Source of the DNA: Asterias rubens
Taxonomy: Eukaryota; Echinodermata; Asteroidea; Forcipulatida; Asteriidae
NCBI RefSeq assembly: GCF_902459465.1
Contig: NC_047066.1
Location: 18,231,047 to 18,295,046, forward strand
DNA: 64,000 nt
Reading direction: 5' to 3'
In this document: in pieces, positions 44,405 through 57,130 of the stretch
Numbering within the stretch: the first letter of the stretch is position 1
Layout: each line of letters starts with the position of its first letter
Notes under the pieces: model-generated
What the model saw: the letters and a program-made list of their open reading frames with translations, nothing else
Told to the model about the DNA's origin: nothing
The model's database searches: none
Made by a program: the position numbers and the translations under genes

Positions 44405-44781
44405 TTAAAGGGAAGGTACACGTTTGGTAATTGTAAAAGACCAGTCTTCTCACTTGGTGTATCCCATCATAACCATAAAATAACAAGCCTGTGAAAATGT
44501 GGGCTCAATTGATCATCGAAGTTGCGAGGAAATTATGAAAGAAAAAACACCCTTGTTGGACGAATGTGTGTGCTTTCAGATAAGAATGAAAGACTTCTAT
44601 GGTAGAAGTTTTTCATTATTTTAGAGAGAAATTACCTCTTTCTCGAGAAATAAGTTACATCAGAGGGAGGCATTTCCCACAATGTTTTATACTATAAACA
44701 GCTCCCCAATGCTTGTTAACAAGTAAGTTTTTAAGTTAATATTTGTTTTGAGTAACTACCAAACGTGTACCTTCCATTTAA
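44405..44781. mobile_element. TTAA-MITE family 1 subtype with altered ends
   Basis: Ends TTAAAGGGAAGGTACACGTT and AACGTGTACCTTCCATTTAA are precise inverses but differ from the common family 1 ends, while the interior matches. A possible fragment of this subtype lies near 19850. Confidence 0.88.
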
Positions 44782-46385
44782 GTTTGAAACTAACAGTTAC
44801 CAGTTTTACCAAATGCTTACTTTGTAATATATGCATTCTTGTGAACTGCTATTTGTATATTATTGTACATCAAGTAAATTTAATATTGTTCTTTAAAACT
44901 TTATTTCAATATTAAGCAAACAGAATTAAAACAGGGCTACAGTATAAGTGCTTCCATTTTTTCTTAAACGGTGTATAATATACTTCGTAACTTGAAAACA
45001 CCTTTAATTACGCAAGAAAAGCAAACAAATTCAAGATACAAAACAAAAACACTTCTTCATTGAAAAATTTAAGGAATAGTGTTTTCACAAGACGCACACT
45101 ATTTTGTAACTTGAGGGGTCGATTTCACTAAGAGGTAGGACTAGCCCCTAACTTAGAACTAGTTCTAGGAGATACTGAAAACGTAAGGCTAGTCCTAAGA
45201 TAGGACGAGTAACTCATCCTAACTCAAGATAAGACTAGTCTTTAAACTCTGTGTGAAATCCACCCCATGTATGTTATTGCGGATGAGCATGACTGTGATT
45301 TACGGTTAGGCATATACCTTTAGCAACACTACTCATTTAAATTATAACAATAAAAAACAACTTTTATATGACAAGATAAGAAACAGAATGTTCAATAATT
45401 TCACGTATCAGTTCCAGTTTTATACTATTTGCAATCCATATTCCTCCCTGAGATTTGACGAATGTGGACATTACTCCTATTAAAGATGGCTTGGGGCATG
45501 GGCTCTTCACTTATTCTAGACCCAAAACCTCCGATGTTACAATTCAGAAGACTTTGTGCATCACTAAATACAAAGCTCAAAGTTTGGGCATTCTGTAGTC
45601 CATTTCTTTCTCTCTTTTGACTGCTTTTATTCTTTCAATAAAATCTACAGGCTCAAGGTTTTTTAAATCCTAAGAAACAAATCACATGCCTGTTTGTCAA
45701 AATAACCTTCAGTAGTGTTACAAATGCCAACACCTAAATAATGGCCCTTTTGCATACGTGAAACGGACATTTTACTTTTCTGACGTGACTAATGAACAGA
45801 TAGTAGCTTCATGTCGAGTGTTTGTACACACTGCTCTCGTAGCACATTGGGACTTATCTACCGCTGTATGTCTAATCAGCATTATCGGATTTTACAGTTA
45901 TAGTCAATGACAACCCAATTCCATTTTGGTATCCGGTGAGATTATAGCCCCCCGGTCTGTTTATATATACACAATGCTTTATCGACGTTATGCCTTAATC
46001 CTCTTTGGACGGAACAGAGACCCTAAGCCCCTAGGATAAGCTCTTAATCAATAAATGGTATGAAAGCAACATCTAGAAGGGTTTTTGTGTGCAGGAAGTG
46101 GTATGGTTAGGCGGGTAAGGGGATTGTGTCTTTGAAGCCAGCAAGAAATTTGGTATGTAATGAGAAAGATAGTTGGCTAATAGGGCAACCGCAGGTGTGC
46201 CCTTTTACACAAACAATAATTCACAGTGGGAAAAAATTACCAGCAGTGGCGGCCATTTGGAAAATTGCTTGTTGTAGCTATAGAAAAGGGCAAATCTGCG
46301 ACAGTCTTATTCAAATATCTTTCTCATAACAAACTCCTCTGTGTGCCGAAGTTCATGATACTTGTCATGGAGAATGCACAATTCC
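44782..46385. other. Gene-free stretch with one foldback repeat
   Basis: A TTAGGACTAGTCC-type foldback lies at 45119-45267 (GTCGATTTCACTAAGAGGTA and GTGTGAAATCCACCCC ends). I see no coding exon or other recognisable element in the remainder. Confidence 0.5.
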
Positions 46386-46755
46386 TTAAAGGGCAGTGGA
46401 CACTATTGGTAATTACTCAAAATAATTATTAGCATAACAAATTACTTGGTAACGAGTAATTGAGACAGGTTGATAGTATCAAACATTGTGAGAAACGGCT
46501 CCCTCTGAAGTGCCATAGTTTTTTAATTGAATTTGAATTAGACACCTCAGATTTAGAATTTGAGGTCCCGAAATCAAGCAAGCACACAACTTCGTGTGAC
46601 AAAGGGTGTTTTTTTCTTGCATATAGTTATCTCGCAACTCCGACGACCAATCGAGCTCAAATTTTCACAGGTTTATTATTGTATGCATCATGTTGAGATA
46701 CACCAAGTGTGAAGACTGGTCTTTGACAATTACCAATAGTGTCCAGTGTCTTTAA
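46386..46755. mobile_element. TTAA-MITE family 1
   Basis: TTAAAGGGCAGTGGACACTA and CAATAGTGTCCAGTGTCTTT with TTAA. Confidence 0.92.
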
Positions 46756-47178
46756 TATCATATTTACCCTATTTGAACCCCATAGTCCTCCGTGTAGGGC
46801 TAGAGGTAAAGTTTGCCATTGCCTACTTTACCACTGTAATATTTGGTACATTTAGCCGCAAACTTTAATTTATCAATAAAGTATATTTCAAGGGAACACA
46901 TGAAACGTGAGTAAAAATGAAGGCCTATTAACAATTACAAAATTAAACGCCTTTGCTAGTTTCACCATTATAAAAAACCTCCAAATTTCACATAAAACCG
47001 TTCAAACCGTTTCAAACTTTCCAAACTTTAAACACAGGGGTTTTAATCACGAAATTACGTTACTTCAAAAGCCTAATTGAAATCAGGTTCGCTAATTGTC
47101 ATTACTTTGATCACGGTGGTAAGAAATCAGCCATTGAGTTAGTTCAACCATTGAGGACGTACAGTTCTACCTCCATGG

Positions 47179-47555
47179 TTAAAGCCATTATACACTTACG
47201 GTACAGAAAGAAGAAAAAGTTCACAGATTTACAAATAATTTACAGGGTTTACAGAAGGTAATGGTGAAAGACTTTTCTTGAAATACTGTTCCATGAAATG
47301 CTTTACTTTTTGAGAAAATATTAAAACAATATCAATTCTCGACAGCGAGAATTACGGATTTTTTTTTTAAACACATGTCGTCATGACACGGCGAAACGCG
47401 CGGAAACAAGAGTGGGTTTTCCCGTTATTTTCTCCCGACTCCGATGACCGATTGAGACTAAATTTTCACAGGTTTGTTATTTTATATATAAGTTGTGATA
47501 CACGAAGTGTGTGCCTTGAACAATACCGTTTACCGAAAGTGTATAATGGCTTTAA
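47179..47555. mobile_element. TTAA-MITE family 2
   Basis: TTAAAGCCATTATACACTTA and CGAAAGTGTATAATGGCTTT with TTAA. Central TTCTCGACAGCGAGAA. Confidence 0.92.
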
Positions 47556-48009
47556 ATCATGAAGGAAAAAATAGTTCCCTCCATGGTTTAACTTTTTAAC
47601 TAGAAAGTCATCTTGGCTTTAAGTCCCAGGTTGTATTGAATTCCTTTCAACCTAATCCTTCGAGCTCCGACAGCTATATGCAAAGAGATTGTGTCAACAT
47701 CGATAAACACACATCATTTTGACCTCACGACTCGGGGATTATTTTCCTCGGTGACAAGGGGGGGGGGGGCTGGGTTTCTACAACTTTCTTTTCGTTAGAG
47801 GGGGATCGGGGTCTCACACTAAAGGTAACTCAGTTGCAAATGCCATGGATAAATACTATTTGTTCATGAGACCAATGTGTATTTTACACACAATCTATGT
47901 GATCCACGAGAAGGTATGCACGAAAGTTGTTTTAATTGCAAAACCCAAACAGTTCGCAAATCAATAGGCCTATATTCTGTTCACTGTAGAAATATCTTTG
48001 ACTGGATTT

Positions 48010-49350
48010 AAAGGTACACACGATTGTTCTTCGATCTCACTTAAGCAAAGAGGGTGAGAGGATTCCAGCTCCACTTCTGCACCCTCTTCTAACGTCACCG
48101 GTTTTCTGTTTTGTGTTTTGCCAAGGGTTGTTGTTCTTCGATTTCATTTGTGGAAAGGGTTCTGAGCACTGGGTTCAATCCCACTCCTGCACCATCTTGT
48201 TACGTCACTGATTTCATTTCGGTCAATGATTGCTATTCGATCTCACTTGGGAAAAAGGGAGGAACGGGTTCTGAGCAAGAGGCTCAATCCCACTCCTGCA
48301 CCCATTGCTTACTTCACTGGATTTATTTTCGGTAAAGGATTGTTCTACGACTCTCACTTCGGGAAAGAAGGTGAAAGGGTTCTGAGCAGGGGTTCAATCC
48401 CACTCCTGCACCCTCTTGTTACATCACTGACTTTTCATTTCGGTCAATGATTGTTCTTTGATCTCATTTGGGTAAAGGAGGAAAGGGTTCTGAGCAGGGG
48501 CTCAATCCCACATCACTGTTTTTTCATTTCTGACAAGGATTGTTCTTCGATCTCTTTTGGGGAAAAGGGGGGAACGGGTTCTGAGCAAAAGGCTCAATCC
48601 CACTCATGCATCCATGCTAACTTCACTTGATTTATTTTCGGTCAGGGATTGTTCTGCGACTCTCACTTTGGGAAATAAGGTGAAAGGGTTCTGAACAGGG
48701 GTTCAATCCCACTCCTGCACCCTCTTGTTACGTCACTGATTTCTCTGTGGGTCAAGGATTGTTCTTCGAACTCACTAGATGGTTCTGAACAGGGGCTCAA
48801 TCCCACTCCTGCACCCTCTTGTTACGTCACTGATTTCATTTTGGGTCAAGGATTGTTCTTCGAGTCCCACTAGATGGTTCTGAGCAGGGGCTCAATCCCA
48901 CTCCTGCACCCTTTTGTTACGTCACTGATTTCATTTTGGGTCAAGGATTGTTCTTTGATCCCACTTAGATGGTTCTGAGCAGGGGCTCAATCCCACTCCT
49001 GCACCCTCTTGTTACGTCACTGATTTCACTTTGGGTCAATGGTTGTTCTTCGATCTCACTAGATGGTTCTGAGCAGGGGTTCAACCCACTCCTGCACCCT
49101 CTTGTTACGTCACTGATTTCATTTTGGGTCAAGGATTGTTCTTCGAGTCCCACTAGATGGTTCTGAGCAGGGGCTCAATCCCACTCCTGCACCCTTTTGT
49201 TACGTCACTGATTTCATTTTGGGTCAAGGATTGTTCTTTGATACCACTTAGATGGTTCTGAGCAGGGGCTCAATCCCACTCCTGCACCCTCTTGTTACGT
49301 CACTGATCTCACCTTGATGGTTCCGAGCAGGGGTTTATCCCACTCTATTA
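48010..49350 (+). repeat. 95-bp minisatellite with a CRE-like TTACGTCAC in most units
   Basis: About 13 units: GGTTCTGAGCAGGGGCTCAA, TCCCACTCCTGCACCCTCTT, GTTACGTCACTGATTTCATT, TTGGGTCAAGGATTGTTC, TTCGATCCCACTAGAT. The 5' units (48010-48700) are longer and diverged; those from about 48728 are regular at 93-95 bp. TACGTCAC occurs about nine times. Confidence 0.93.
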
Positions 49351-49359
49351 TTTTTCATT

Positions 49360-50130
49360 TTCAGTCAACCTCAGCTTCCAACTGCATTCGCGTATGCCAC
49401 GTACATTAATTATGCACAACATACATATCAACATATGCGACTCTTATGTGGCTAAAGGATGTGAAATAATACCGCAATTTTACAATATATTTTAATCATT
49501 GGCGCATGTTTTCGTGCAATAAGTGAAAGGTTGTAAATATTTTGAATCTACAATATTTAAAGTTTCACCATCATAGAACAAACAAGAAATGTACAGCAAT
49601 TATATCAATCTTTTCATATTAAACATTTATTGTTCAATTATATTCTGTTACAATGTGATAACACTACAAACTGATATCATAATTAATCATTATCATTTAT
49701 CAATAAATGTATTTTAATCTTAAAGTAACATTAAGTCAATTGCACAACTTAATTACAATATTAACTTGCGTGTATAATCTATTTATATGCATAATGGTGA
49801 CTTTAAAAACATTAAGAATAGATTATGCTACACAAGCGAATTTTTACTGGCGTCATGTGATAAATATTTAGGGTGGGGGCAAATTACGGATCCATGACCC
49901 TCCAAGTCTACTTGTTGTGTTGACTGGAAGGGTTATATTTTTTCTTTTCTTGCCAACCTTACAAAACATGTACTGTAATAAAAACAACTAAACAACACAA
50001 GATAAGCCTAAACTTCATATCATTCTTGATTTGCCCATTTTGCAAAAGCGCCATCTTAAAAAATAGATACCGCAATGCATCTTTGAAAACCGAGTACATG
50101 TACATGTTGTAGTTTACGGTTTAAAAAGAA
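49360..50130. other. AT-rich stretch, nothing recognised
   Basis: No splice-flanked coding exon and no TTAA element end seen. Long A/T-rich segments only. Confidence 0.4.
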
Positions 50131-50136
50131 ACTTCT

Positions 50137-50493
50137 TTAAAGACACTGGACACTATTGGTAATTGTCAAAGACCAGTCTTCTCACTTGGTGTATCTCAAC
50201 ACATGCATACAATAACAAACCTGTGAAAATTTGAGCTCAATTTGTCGTCAAATTTATAGTGAGATAATTAAGAAAAAAAACGAACAAACTCAAAAATCTA
50301 ACTCTGAGGTCTCGAAATCAAATTCAAATATTTTTGTGGAACATTACTTCTTTCTCGAAAACTACGTTACTTCAGAGGGAGCCGCTTCTCACAATGTTTT
50401 ATACTATCAACAGCTCTCCATTGCTTGTTACCAAGTAAGTTTTTATGCTAACAATTATTTTGAGTAATTACCAATAGTGTCCAGTGCCTGTAA
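50137..50493. mobile_element. TTAA-MITE family 1
   Basis: TTAAAGACACTGGACACTAT and CAATAGTGTCCAGTGCCTG, interior AACTACGTTACTTCAGAGGG. Confidence 0.9.
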
Positions 50494-50903
50494 TGCAAAA
50501 GCATTTAAGTCACTCCAAAATATTCAAAAGTGCTCAAATGGACGATAAGTTTTAATAGAATGTTGTAATAAAGTACATTGGGTGATTTCAGATACAGTTA
50601 TACAGATTGTTATCAAATCTTTAAGTAATATTATGGGTGCTTTAAATTTAAGCTTAAATGTTCGTAGCTATTAAGTGCTGTCCAAGTTAAGTGGTGAACA
50701 TTTTATGTGCAGGGAAGACATTCCTAATGGTATACAATAGATATTCTACTTTTGGCAATTTGAGCTATCATGAATCTCATCATGTATATAATACAAACGA
50801 ATTACATACTATAGTGGCCTTTTCGAAAACCTGGCATTGGCTCATAGGCTCCGTCAATCTTTATGAGTGCAGAAAGTGCTTGATTTCTGAGTAATATAAC
50901 GGA

Positions 50904-51060
50904 GCTGTTGGCCGTGTCAGTGGTTGTGGCTACAGCTATGGCTGGCCGGACCACATCCCTACACGTGTTGAAGCGTGTGTTGAAGCGTATGCTTGGCTGA
51001 CCAACATAACCAGTAACAGCTGTAGCCGCAACCTGACATGCCCGAGCCGTCATTTCGAAA
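50904..51060. repeat. Foldback repeat related to 4608-4740
   Basis: GTTGTGGCTACAGCTATGGC at the left and AACAGCTGTAGCCGCAACCT at the right are inverted. Confidence 0.65.
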
Positions 51061-51075
51061 AAGGCCCCGCTGCTC

Positions 51076-51453
51076 TTAAAGGCAGTGAACATTATTGGTA
51101 AATGTCAAAGCCTAAACAGTTGGTGTATCTCAACATATGCATAAAATAACATCCCTGTAAAACATTTGAGCTCAATCGGTCATCAAACTTGCGAGATAAT
51201 AATGAAAGAAAAAAACACCCTTGTTTCACGAAGTTGTGTGATTTTAGATGGTTAATTTCGAGACCTCGAGTTCTAAATCTGAGGTCTCGAAATCAAACTC
51301 GTGGAAAATGACTTCTTTCTCGAAAACTATGGTACTTTAGAGGGAGCCGTTTCTCACAATGATTTATACCATCAACCTCTCACCGTTACTCGTCACCAAG
51401 AAAGGTTTTAATAAACATTTTGAGTAATTACCAATAGTGTCCACTGCCTTTTA
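51076..51453. mobile_element. TTAA-MITE family 1
   Basis: TTAAAGGCAGTGAACATTAT and CAATAGTGTCCACTGCCTTT. Abuts the foldback before it. Confidence 0.9.
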
Positions 51454-51819
51454 CATCAATTTCATCCAAACTATCACATGTACAAGTGTACGACCCTACC
51501 GAGTTTGGAACCCTTTTTTATAGTGACGATTGGAAAACAATTGGGTGACAATCCTATGTCTTCTATACACTATACAACAAACTATACAACACATGGTGAG
51601 GTTAAAACCAAACTTTGATTTTAACAAATCTCTTGGCCTACATATACATCTTTGCGTGGTTAGGTTTGTATTTCTTTCAAGAAAACCTTTTGTAATAGCG
51701 CTTTGCACTGGCTGTCGTGCGTGCTGAAAAGGATATCATTGGCCGAGAGTCGTACACAGTGCGTACACGTTTCCATTGATTGTCATCAAAGATGGCGGCC
51801 AATGGGGGACTTTTGGGAC

Positions 51820-51930
51820 GGTTGGTGGCAGCAGACTTACCAGGTAAAATCCATTGTTCTCGGTAATGTGCGCATGCTCAGAATACGTCAACAATGGAAA
51901 TTTACCTGGTAAGTCTGCTGCCACCTAGCG
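51820..51930. repeat. Foldback hairpin (GGTGGCAGCAGACTTACCAG)
   Basis: GGTGGCAGCAGACTTACCAG is answered by CTGGTAAGTCTGCTGCCACC, arms about 38 bp with inner CCATTGTT / AACAATGG. Each arm contains a GTAAG-like donor motif. Confidence 0.88.
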
Positions 51931-52109
51931 CCTCAAAGTTTCCCATTCAAGAGGTCTTTGGTACAAAGGGGTTTAAAATCGCAAACGCCAATTCTGTCAT
52001 GATGCCTTTTTAGATAGCTTAACAACCTCAACAGATGGGTACATATCCAATGGATAATTTATAACCTTAGGTCGATGAAGACCTGTTATGGTGGGTTGGT
52101 ACAACATAA

Positions 52110-52320
52110 TATCAATCTGGGAAAATATACCTTAATGAAGGTATATCCGTCTATTGAGGTATATTTAACCCCTATGGAGGTATATGGGGCCAACAAAAGG
52201 ACTGGTACATCATTTCATGTACAATACCTCCACAAGCCATGCACAACCATCATGAATATCCACCAAGTATACTACCTCAAACAGGGTACACATACCTAAA
52301 TTAGCCTTTTTGAGGTATAG
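52110..52320. repeat. Cluster of AGGTATA / TATACCT motifs
   Basis: AATATACCTTAATGAAGGTA, TTGAGGTATATTTAACCCC, TATGGAGGTATATGGGG and AGTATACTACCTC give many short inverted pairs over 200 bp. Class not recognised. Confidence 0.5.
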
Positions 52321-53200
52321 GAGTGCACGTGGTGAGGCTATATCCAGACAAATTTACCCAAACCAAATAGTGTTCTAGTTATGTGTAAAAATGGCGTACT
52401 GGTGTGTTAATAATAATTTTACACAGATTACATAAGATCAGAAAGGTGAGAAAAATTACGGAATGTTGCATAATTCGTACACACAATTATTAATAGATTA
52501 ATATAAATCAAAAACATGTTGCACAAGAGATGTACATAATGCTGTCAAATAAAAGTTATTATATGGTCCTTCAGTACGTAAAAGACCAAACAATTATAGA
52601 TATGCAATGAAACTCAAAGTGTAAGGAAGACCCAAAATGAATAGGGCCTAAAGGTAAAATGCCAAATGGTCTTCAAAAAGGAAACTAACTGGTGACCATA
52701 ATCAACTAGCTTTAGCATTGCATGTAGTCATAATTTATTATTAAAAATAATTTCAAAATATAAGCAATGGGCCTGGAACATGCAAAGAACCAAGCGTACA
52801 ATAGTCCGGCTTTAATACACAATTGATTTTCAACACCATTGATTGATAAGCACAACAAACTCGGTGCTTTCCGAGTGCTGTGAAAAAAAAATTTAACCGG
52901 AGAGAATTATTACTTCTATTTAGACATTATTGTAGTCATTTGAATACATTTCCACGGAATACTTTGCTTTCATACTTTGGCTTTGTTGTAACAGCATCAT
53001 AAAACAAACAATCTAAAAAAGGAAACCAAGCGACGAAGCAAACATAATTCCGCAGCATATGGTTGTCTAAAATGGACTTGGGGGTACCATACACAAAATT
53101 GTCTGTATCTACTATTGCTAAGTCTATGAGAGTCAAAGTGAGACTCAGATGTGAAATAGCCTGGTGCCTTTATACATCACATGGAACTTTGGCTGATGAC
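52320..53200. other. Gene-free stretch
   Basis: No recognisable repeat or conserved protein. A minus-strand open frame of about 77 codons (52936-53165) has no family resemblance I can name and no clear splice context. Confidence 0.4.
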
Positions 53201-53630
53201 CCGGGTCCGATTTCATAGAGCTGCTTAAGGACTGAATATTGCTTAAAATGAGCAGGATACCAGTCAGAAATTGTACATTTGTTTTTCTTGGCTAGTAATT
53301 TTTTTTGGGGTAAGCATACTTTTATTGTGCTTAGCTACAGTGTGCCTAAGCTGCTGTTTCTTGGGAGCTGTCCAAGCAGTAATATTTCCCAAACAATTTT
53401 CTACTGAGCAAAGCTAAGCAGGAAACCAGTCAAAGATTTCACACCTAGTATAGTATAGACCTTCGAATTGCTGCCTCCATCTTGGTCATGTTCCTCATAT
53501 CCAATAACAAAAATGAATGCTAATAATCATTTTGCAATTAGGAACCAGACTATTTTGTTCTTCCAACCTCGGTTTGATAACATTGATATCAATGTAAGAA
53601 ATTCAAGATGGCTGCACCGTGATATTGGTC

Positions 53631-53735
53631 TATAGTGGCTGATATCCTAGAATTACATGTATATGGAAAGGCTCTATCTGGCACAGTTATAGTGGCTGAT
53701 ATCCTAGAATTACATGTATATGGAAAGGCTATAGC
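53631..53735 (+). repeat. Tandem 59-bp duplication
   Basis: TATAGTGGCTGATATCCTAG then AATTACATGTATATGGAAAG is present twice, at about 53631 and 53690. Confidence 0.9.
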
Positions 53736-53979
53736 ACAGTTTAAATTGTAAGCAAAGCAAGTGGCATGCTATTCCCACCAGTGGTTCTTACTGCATAAAC
53801 AGAGTGGCACATCAACACAAAGTTATTGTGAATGTGAACTTGTGCGATTATTTCTGCTTGATTGTTTATAAAATACAATGCACTAATTTATTTGGTGTAG
53901 TTAGCACGACAAGTGCAATACATGAACAGCTTTTGTGAAATCTGGCCCTGCTACCACTAAGCATGACATTTATCAGCTG

Positions 53980-54359
53980 AGCAGTGGACACTATTGGTAA
54001 TTTACAAAGACCAGTCTTCTCACTTGGTGTATCTCATCATGTGCATAAAAAAAAGAATGTGAAAATTTGAACTCAATTGGTCGTTGAAGTTGCGAGATAA
54101 CAATGAAAGAAAAAAACACCCTTGTCACACGAAGTCGTGTGCATTTAGATGGTTGATTTCGAGACCTCAAATTCTAAACATGAGGTCTCGAAATCAAATT
54201 CGTGGAAAATTACTTCTTTCTCGAAAACTACGTCACTTCTGAGGGAGCCGTTTCTCACAATGTTTTATACTATCAACCTCTCCCCATTACTGGTTGACAA
54301 GTGAAGTTTTATGCTAATAATTATTTTGAGTAATTACCAATAGTGTCCGCTGCCTTTAA
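53980..54359. mobile_element. TTAA-MITE family 1
   Basis: AGCAGTGGACACTATTGG at the left (outer TTAA lost), CAATAGTGTCCGCTGCCTTT with TTAA at the right. Confidence 0.9.
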
Positions 54360-54467
54360 CAGTTCCTTAAAAACGAGTTATTATGTGTGTAGTAAGTGCA
54401 TTTGTAATTCATACGTTCAATGCAACATTGCAGCATGGGTACAAAACCCATGAAACTCTAATTTTTG

Positions 54468-54605
54468 TTATATATATTTTACAAAATTCAACACAATTTA
54501 AAAAAACAACAAAGTTTATAGATTCAAATTAAACATTTGTTTACATACAAAATTCAACACAATTTAAAATGTGTTTGTTTTCGTGTATAGAATCAAATTT
54601 AACAT
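54468..54605 (+). repeat. Imperfect tandem duplication of about 67 bp
   Basis: ACAAAATTCAACACAATTTA occurs at about 54481 and 54548, each followed by AGTTTATAGATTCAAATTAA-like sequence. Confidence 0.7.
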
Positions 54606-55019
54606 TAAGTGTTTTTGTAACAACTTCTATATAATATACATTTATCTCTTTTATTCACACAACTTATTATTATAATAATGTTCAATAAACAATTTCTAAA
54701 CATAAAAAATAGTAGATGAAAGAGGAGGTAACACATCGTTGTTGTGGCTATTAAATCACACTTACTACATGGCTCAGAGATGTAAAGCAATTTCCCCAAA
54801 ATGAGGTCAGATTCGGAAAATAAAACCACATGGTTCTCACACACCCACAATTTTCACACAGTTAAGCCAAGTTTGATTTGTACATTATTTCTATAAATTT
54901 GACTACAATTTATGACTTGATGCGTTTCTGTGGCATATGTGGTCTCATTGTGAAGTGGGTTACTCTACAGCAATTTTATGGTTTGTGTGATTTAAGGGGT
55001 GTGCGTTAAAAGACCAGCA

Positions 55020-55434
55020 GCCGATTTCACGAAATTTATTCAACTGCGCAAGTCCACTTGCGCATCCGTTTATGCCATAAACGTTGCGTAAGTGGACTAA
55101 CGCAGTTGCGTAAAGTTTCGTGAAATCGGCCCCAGGAGTGCGTTTTGGCGACCCCCAACCATACCCAACCGAGTCAATAAGTCGGTTACCAGTTGGTCTG
55201 AACAGCATCGTCACCGCGCTTCAACCGAACACGCAAAAATGCTCAACCGATGACCAATGTTTCTGGTTGGCGTCGCCAAAATGCACTCCTAATCGCAAAT
55301 ACTCTGTATGCGCACGTTGGGCGTGGAATGAGGTGCATGGTGGTCTAGCTAGCGATCAAGTTTGATCCCTAGCTAGACCGGCATGCACCTCATTCAACAG
55401 TTAGTGCTTGCGCAATGGGTATTTGCGAAAAGGT
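55020..55434. repeat. Cluster of foldback hairpins, two adjacent and one nested pair
   Basis: 55020-55131: GCCGATTTCACGAAA / TTTCGTGAAATCGGC. 55134-55291: AGGAGTGCGTTTTGGCGAC / GTCGCCAAAATGCACTCCT. 55292-55434: TCGCAAATAC / GTATTTGCGA enclosing 55324-55396, AATGAGGTGCATGGTGGTCT / GACCGGCATGCACCTCATT. They lie end to end. Confidence 0.88.
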
Positions 55435-55471
55435 CCATGTTGCAACATTCTCTTGAAATATCATCATCTTT

Positions 55472-55835
55472 TAAAGATGCTATGTCAGATTTTTGGCCGA
55501 TTTGACCCAAAAATATTTGATTTAAAATTCAATAAGTATTTTGATGGGGGTCGAGAAAGTTACAAGCTTTCATTTGAGCCATTGCTCGAAAAAGTCCGCC
55601 AATTATTAGTAGCAGTGAAATAAAGTGCTGTCGGGATCCCAACAATATATCACGTGACCAATTCTTATGTGTTTTATAAGAAACGTTTTAAATTTTTGTC
55701 ATGGTTCCTGACCATTAAAAGTAAAAGTTAAACTTTTTTTCGTTACAGTGGGTGATACTCTTTGAAATACCATTCACTAAAAATTTTTTATTTTTCAATG
55801 TTTGGGGCCAAAAATCTGACATAGCATCTTTAACT
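55472..55835. mobile_element. TTAA-MITE family 6
   Basis: TTAAAGATGCTATGTCAGAT and TCTGACATAGCATCTTTAA-type ends. Inverse orientation to 7116-7475. Confidence 0.9.
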
Positions 55836-56214
55836 AAGTGTTACTTTCGTTTGAAACTGTATTTCATGAAACCAGCATAGTTAGTGTGACTTCAACCACT
55901 TGTCTTGTCTTATCTCGGGTGTATCAATATCTGGCATAAATTATGGAAACACAATAAAATACAACCTAACATTTCACCTTTTTTCTGGTAGTGAAAACAC
56001 AATGTCTAAAATACCAAATACCCTTAAGTAAAAGAAAGATACACTGAGTTGAAAATCAAATCAGGAGCTAAAATTGAAAGAATTTCTTTGGCATGATGAA
56101 CTAAGATAAGTCTTGATTCAGCCATTTAAAATTGATCTGCATCCGTAGCTGTTATTCACCAATACCCTTAAAGCTGTTGAAATTCCATCCAGAAGCAGAT
56201 GATGTTTCTACTTA

Positions 56215-57130
56215 TTGCTGTTAGTACCTTCAAGAAGCAAGTCTGACGGGATGTTGTTGAGGTGCCTATTAGGAGCATCTGATTGCCCTTCACTGAGGTG
56301 CCTTCTAGAAGCAACGATTGCCCTTCTTAGACCTACTGATGCAACTTGAAGAGGCAATTGGTCGACATTCAAAATGCTGTGTGTTCATGTACTAAAGAAG
56401 CTGATAGGCCCCTCTTTAGTCCTGTTGTATTATACAGAAACGGTTGATAGGCTTCCAACAGCTTGTTGATGTGCCTTCTAGAAGCAGTTAGTATGTATTC
56501 CAGAAGCAGCTGATGGGTTCTCTTATAGCCCTTTTGTATCTTAAACAAACAGTTTTCATGCTTTCTGTGGCTTGTTGATGTGCCTTCCAGAAGCAGTTAG
56601 AGTGTATTCCAGAAGCAGCTGATGGGTTCTCTTATAGCCCTTTTGTATCTTAAACAAACAGTTTTCATGCTTTCTGTGGCTTGTTGATGTGCCTTCCAGA
56701 AGCAGTTAGAGTGTATTCCAGAAGCAGCTGATGGGTTCTCTTATAGCCCTTTTGTATCTTAAATAAACAGTTTGTATGCTTTCTATAGCTTGTTGATGTG
56801 CCTTCCAGAAGCAGTTAGTGTGTATTCCAGAAGCAGCTGATGGGTTCTCTTATAGCCCTTTTGTATCTTAAATTAAAAGTTTGTATGCTTTCTATAGCTT
56901 GTTGATGTACCTTCCAGAAGCAGTTGGTGGGCCTCTTGGTAGATACTTATGTGCCTTCCACAGATTGATGAATTGCCTTCTAGATAATAAGCCTTAAAGA
57001 AGTCCTTGATGGGGTTTCTAAGTCTGTTGATGTGCCTTCTAGAAGTATTTGATGCTCCTTCTGATACATGTTGCTATTGATGAGCAACATAGAATCAGTT
57101 GATGTGCCTTCTAGAAGCACCTGAAGATTT
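56215..57130 (+). repeat. 109-bp minisatellite with diverged flanks
   Basis: Units start at 56462, 56571, 56680, 56789 and 56898, exactly 109 bp apart: CTTGTTGATGTGCCTTCCAG, AAGCAGTTAG, ATTCCAGAAGCAGCTGATGG, TTCTCTTATAGCCCTTTTGT. Shorter TGTGCCTTCTAGAAGCA motifs extend to both sides. Lies 3' of ROGDI. Confidence 0.92.

Noticed and set aside
48010-49350. CRISPR-like array
   Set aside because: Contiguous minisatellite without spacers, in an animal genome.
52936-53165. Minus-strand frame of about 77 codons (DLAIVDTDNFVYGTPKSI...)
   Set aside because: Looks slightly protein-like, but I recognise no family and see no clear splice sites.
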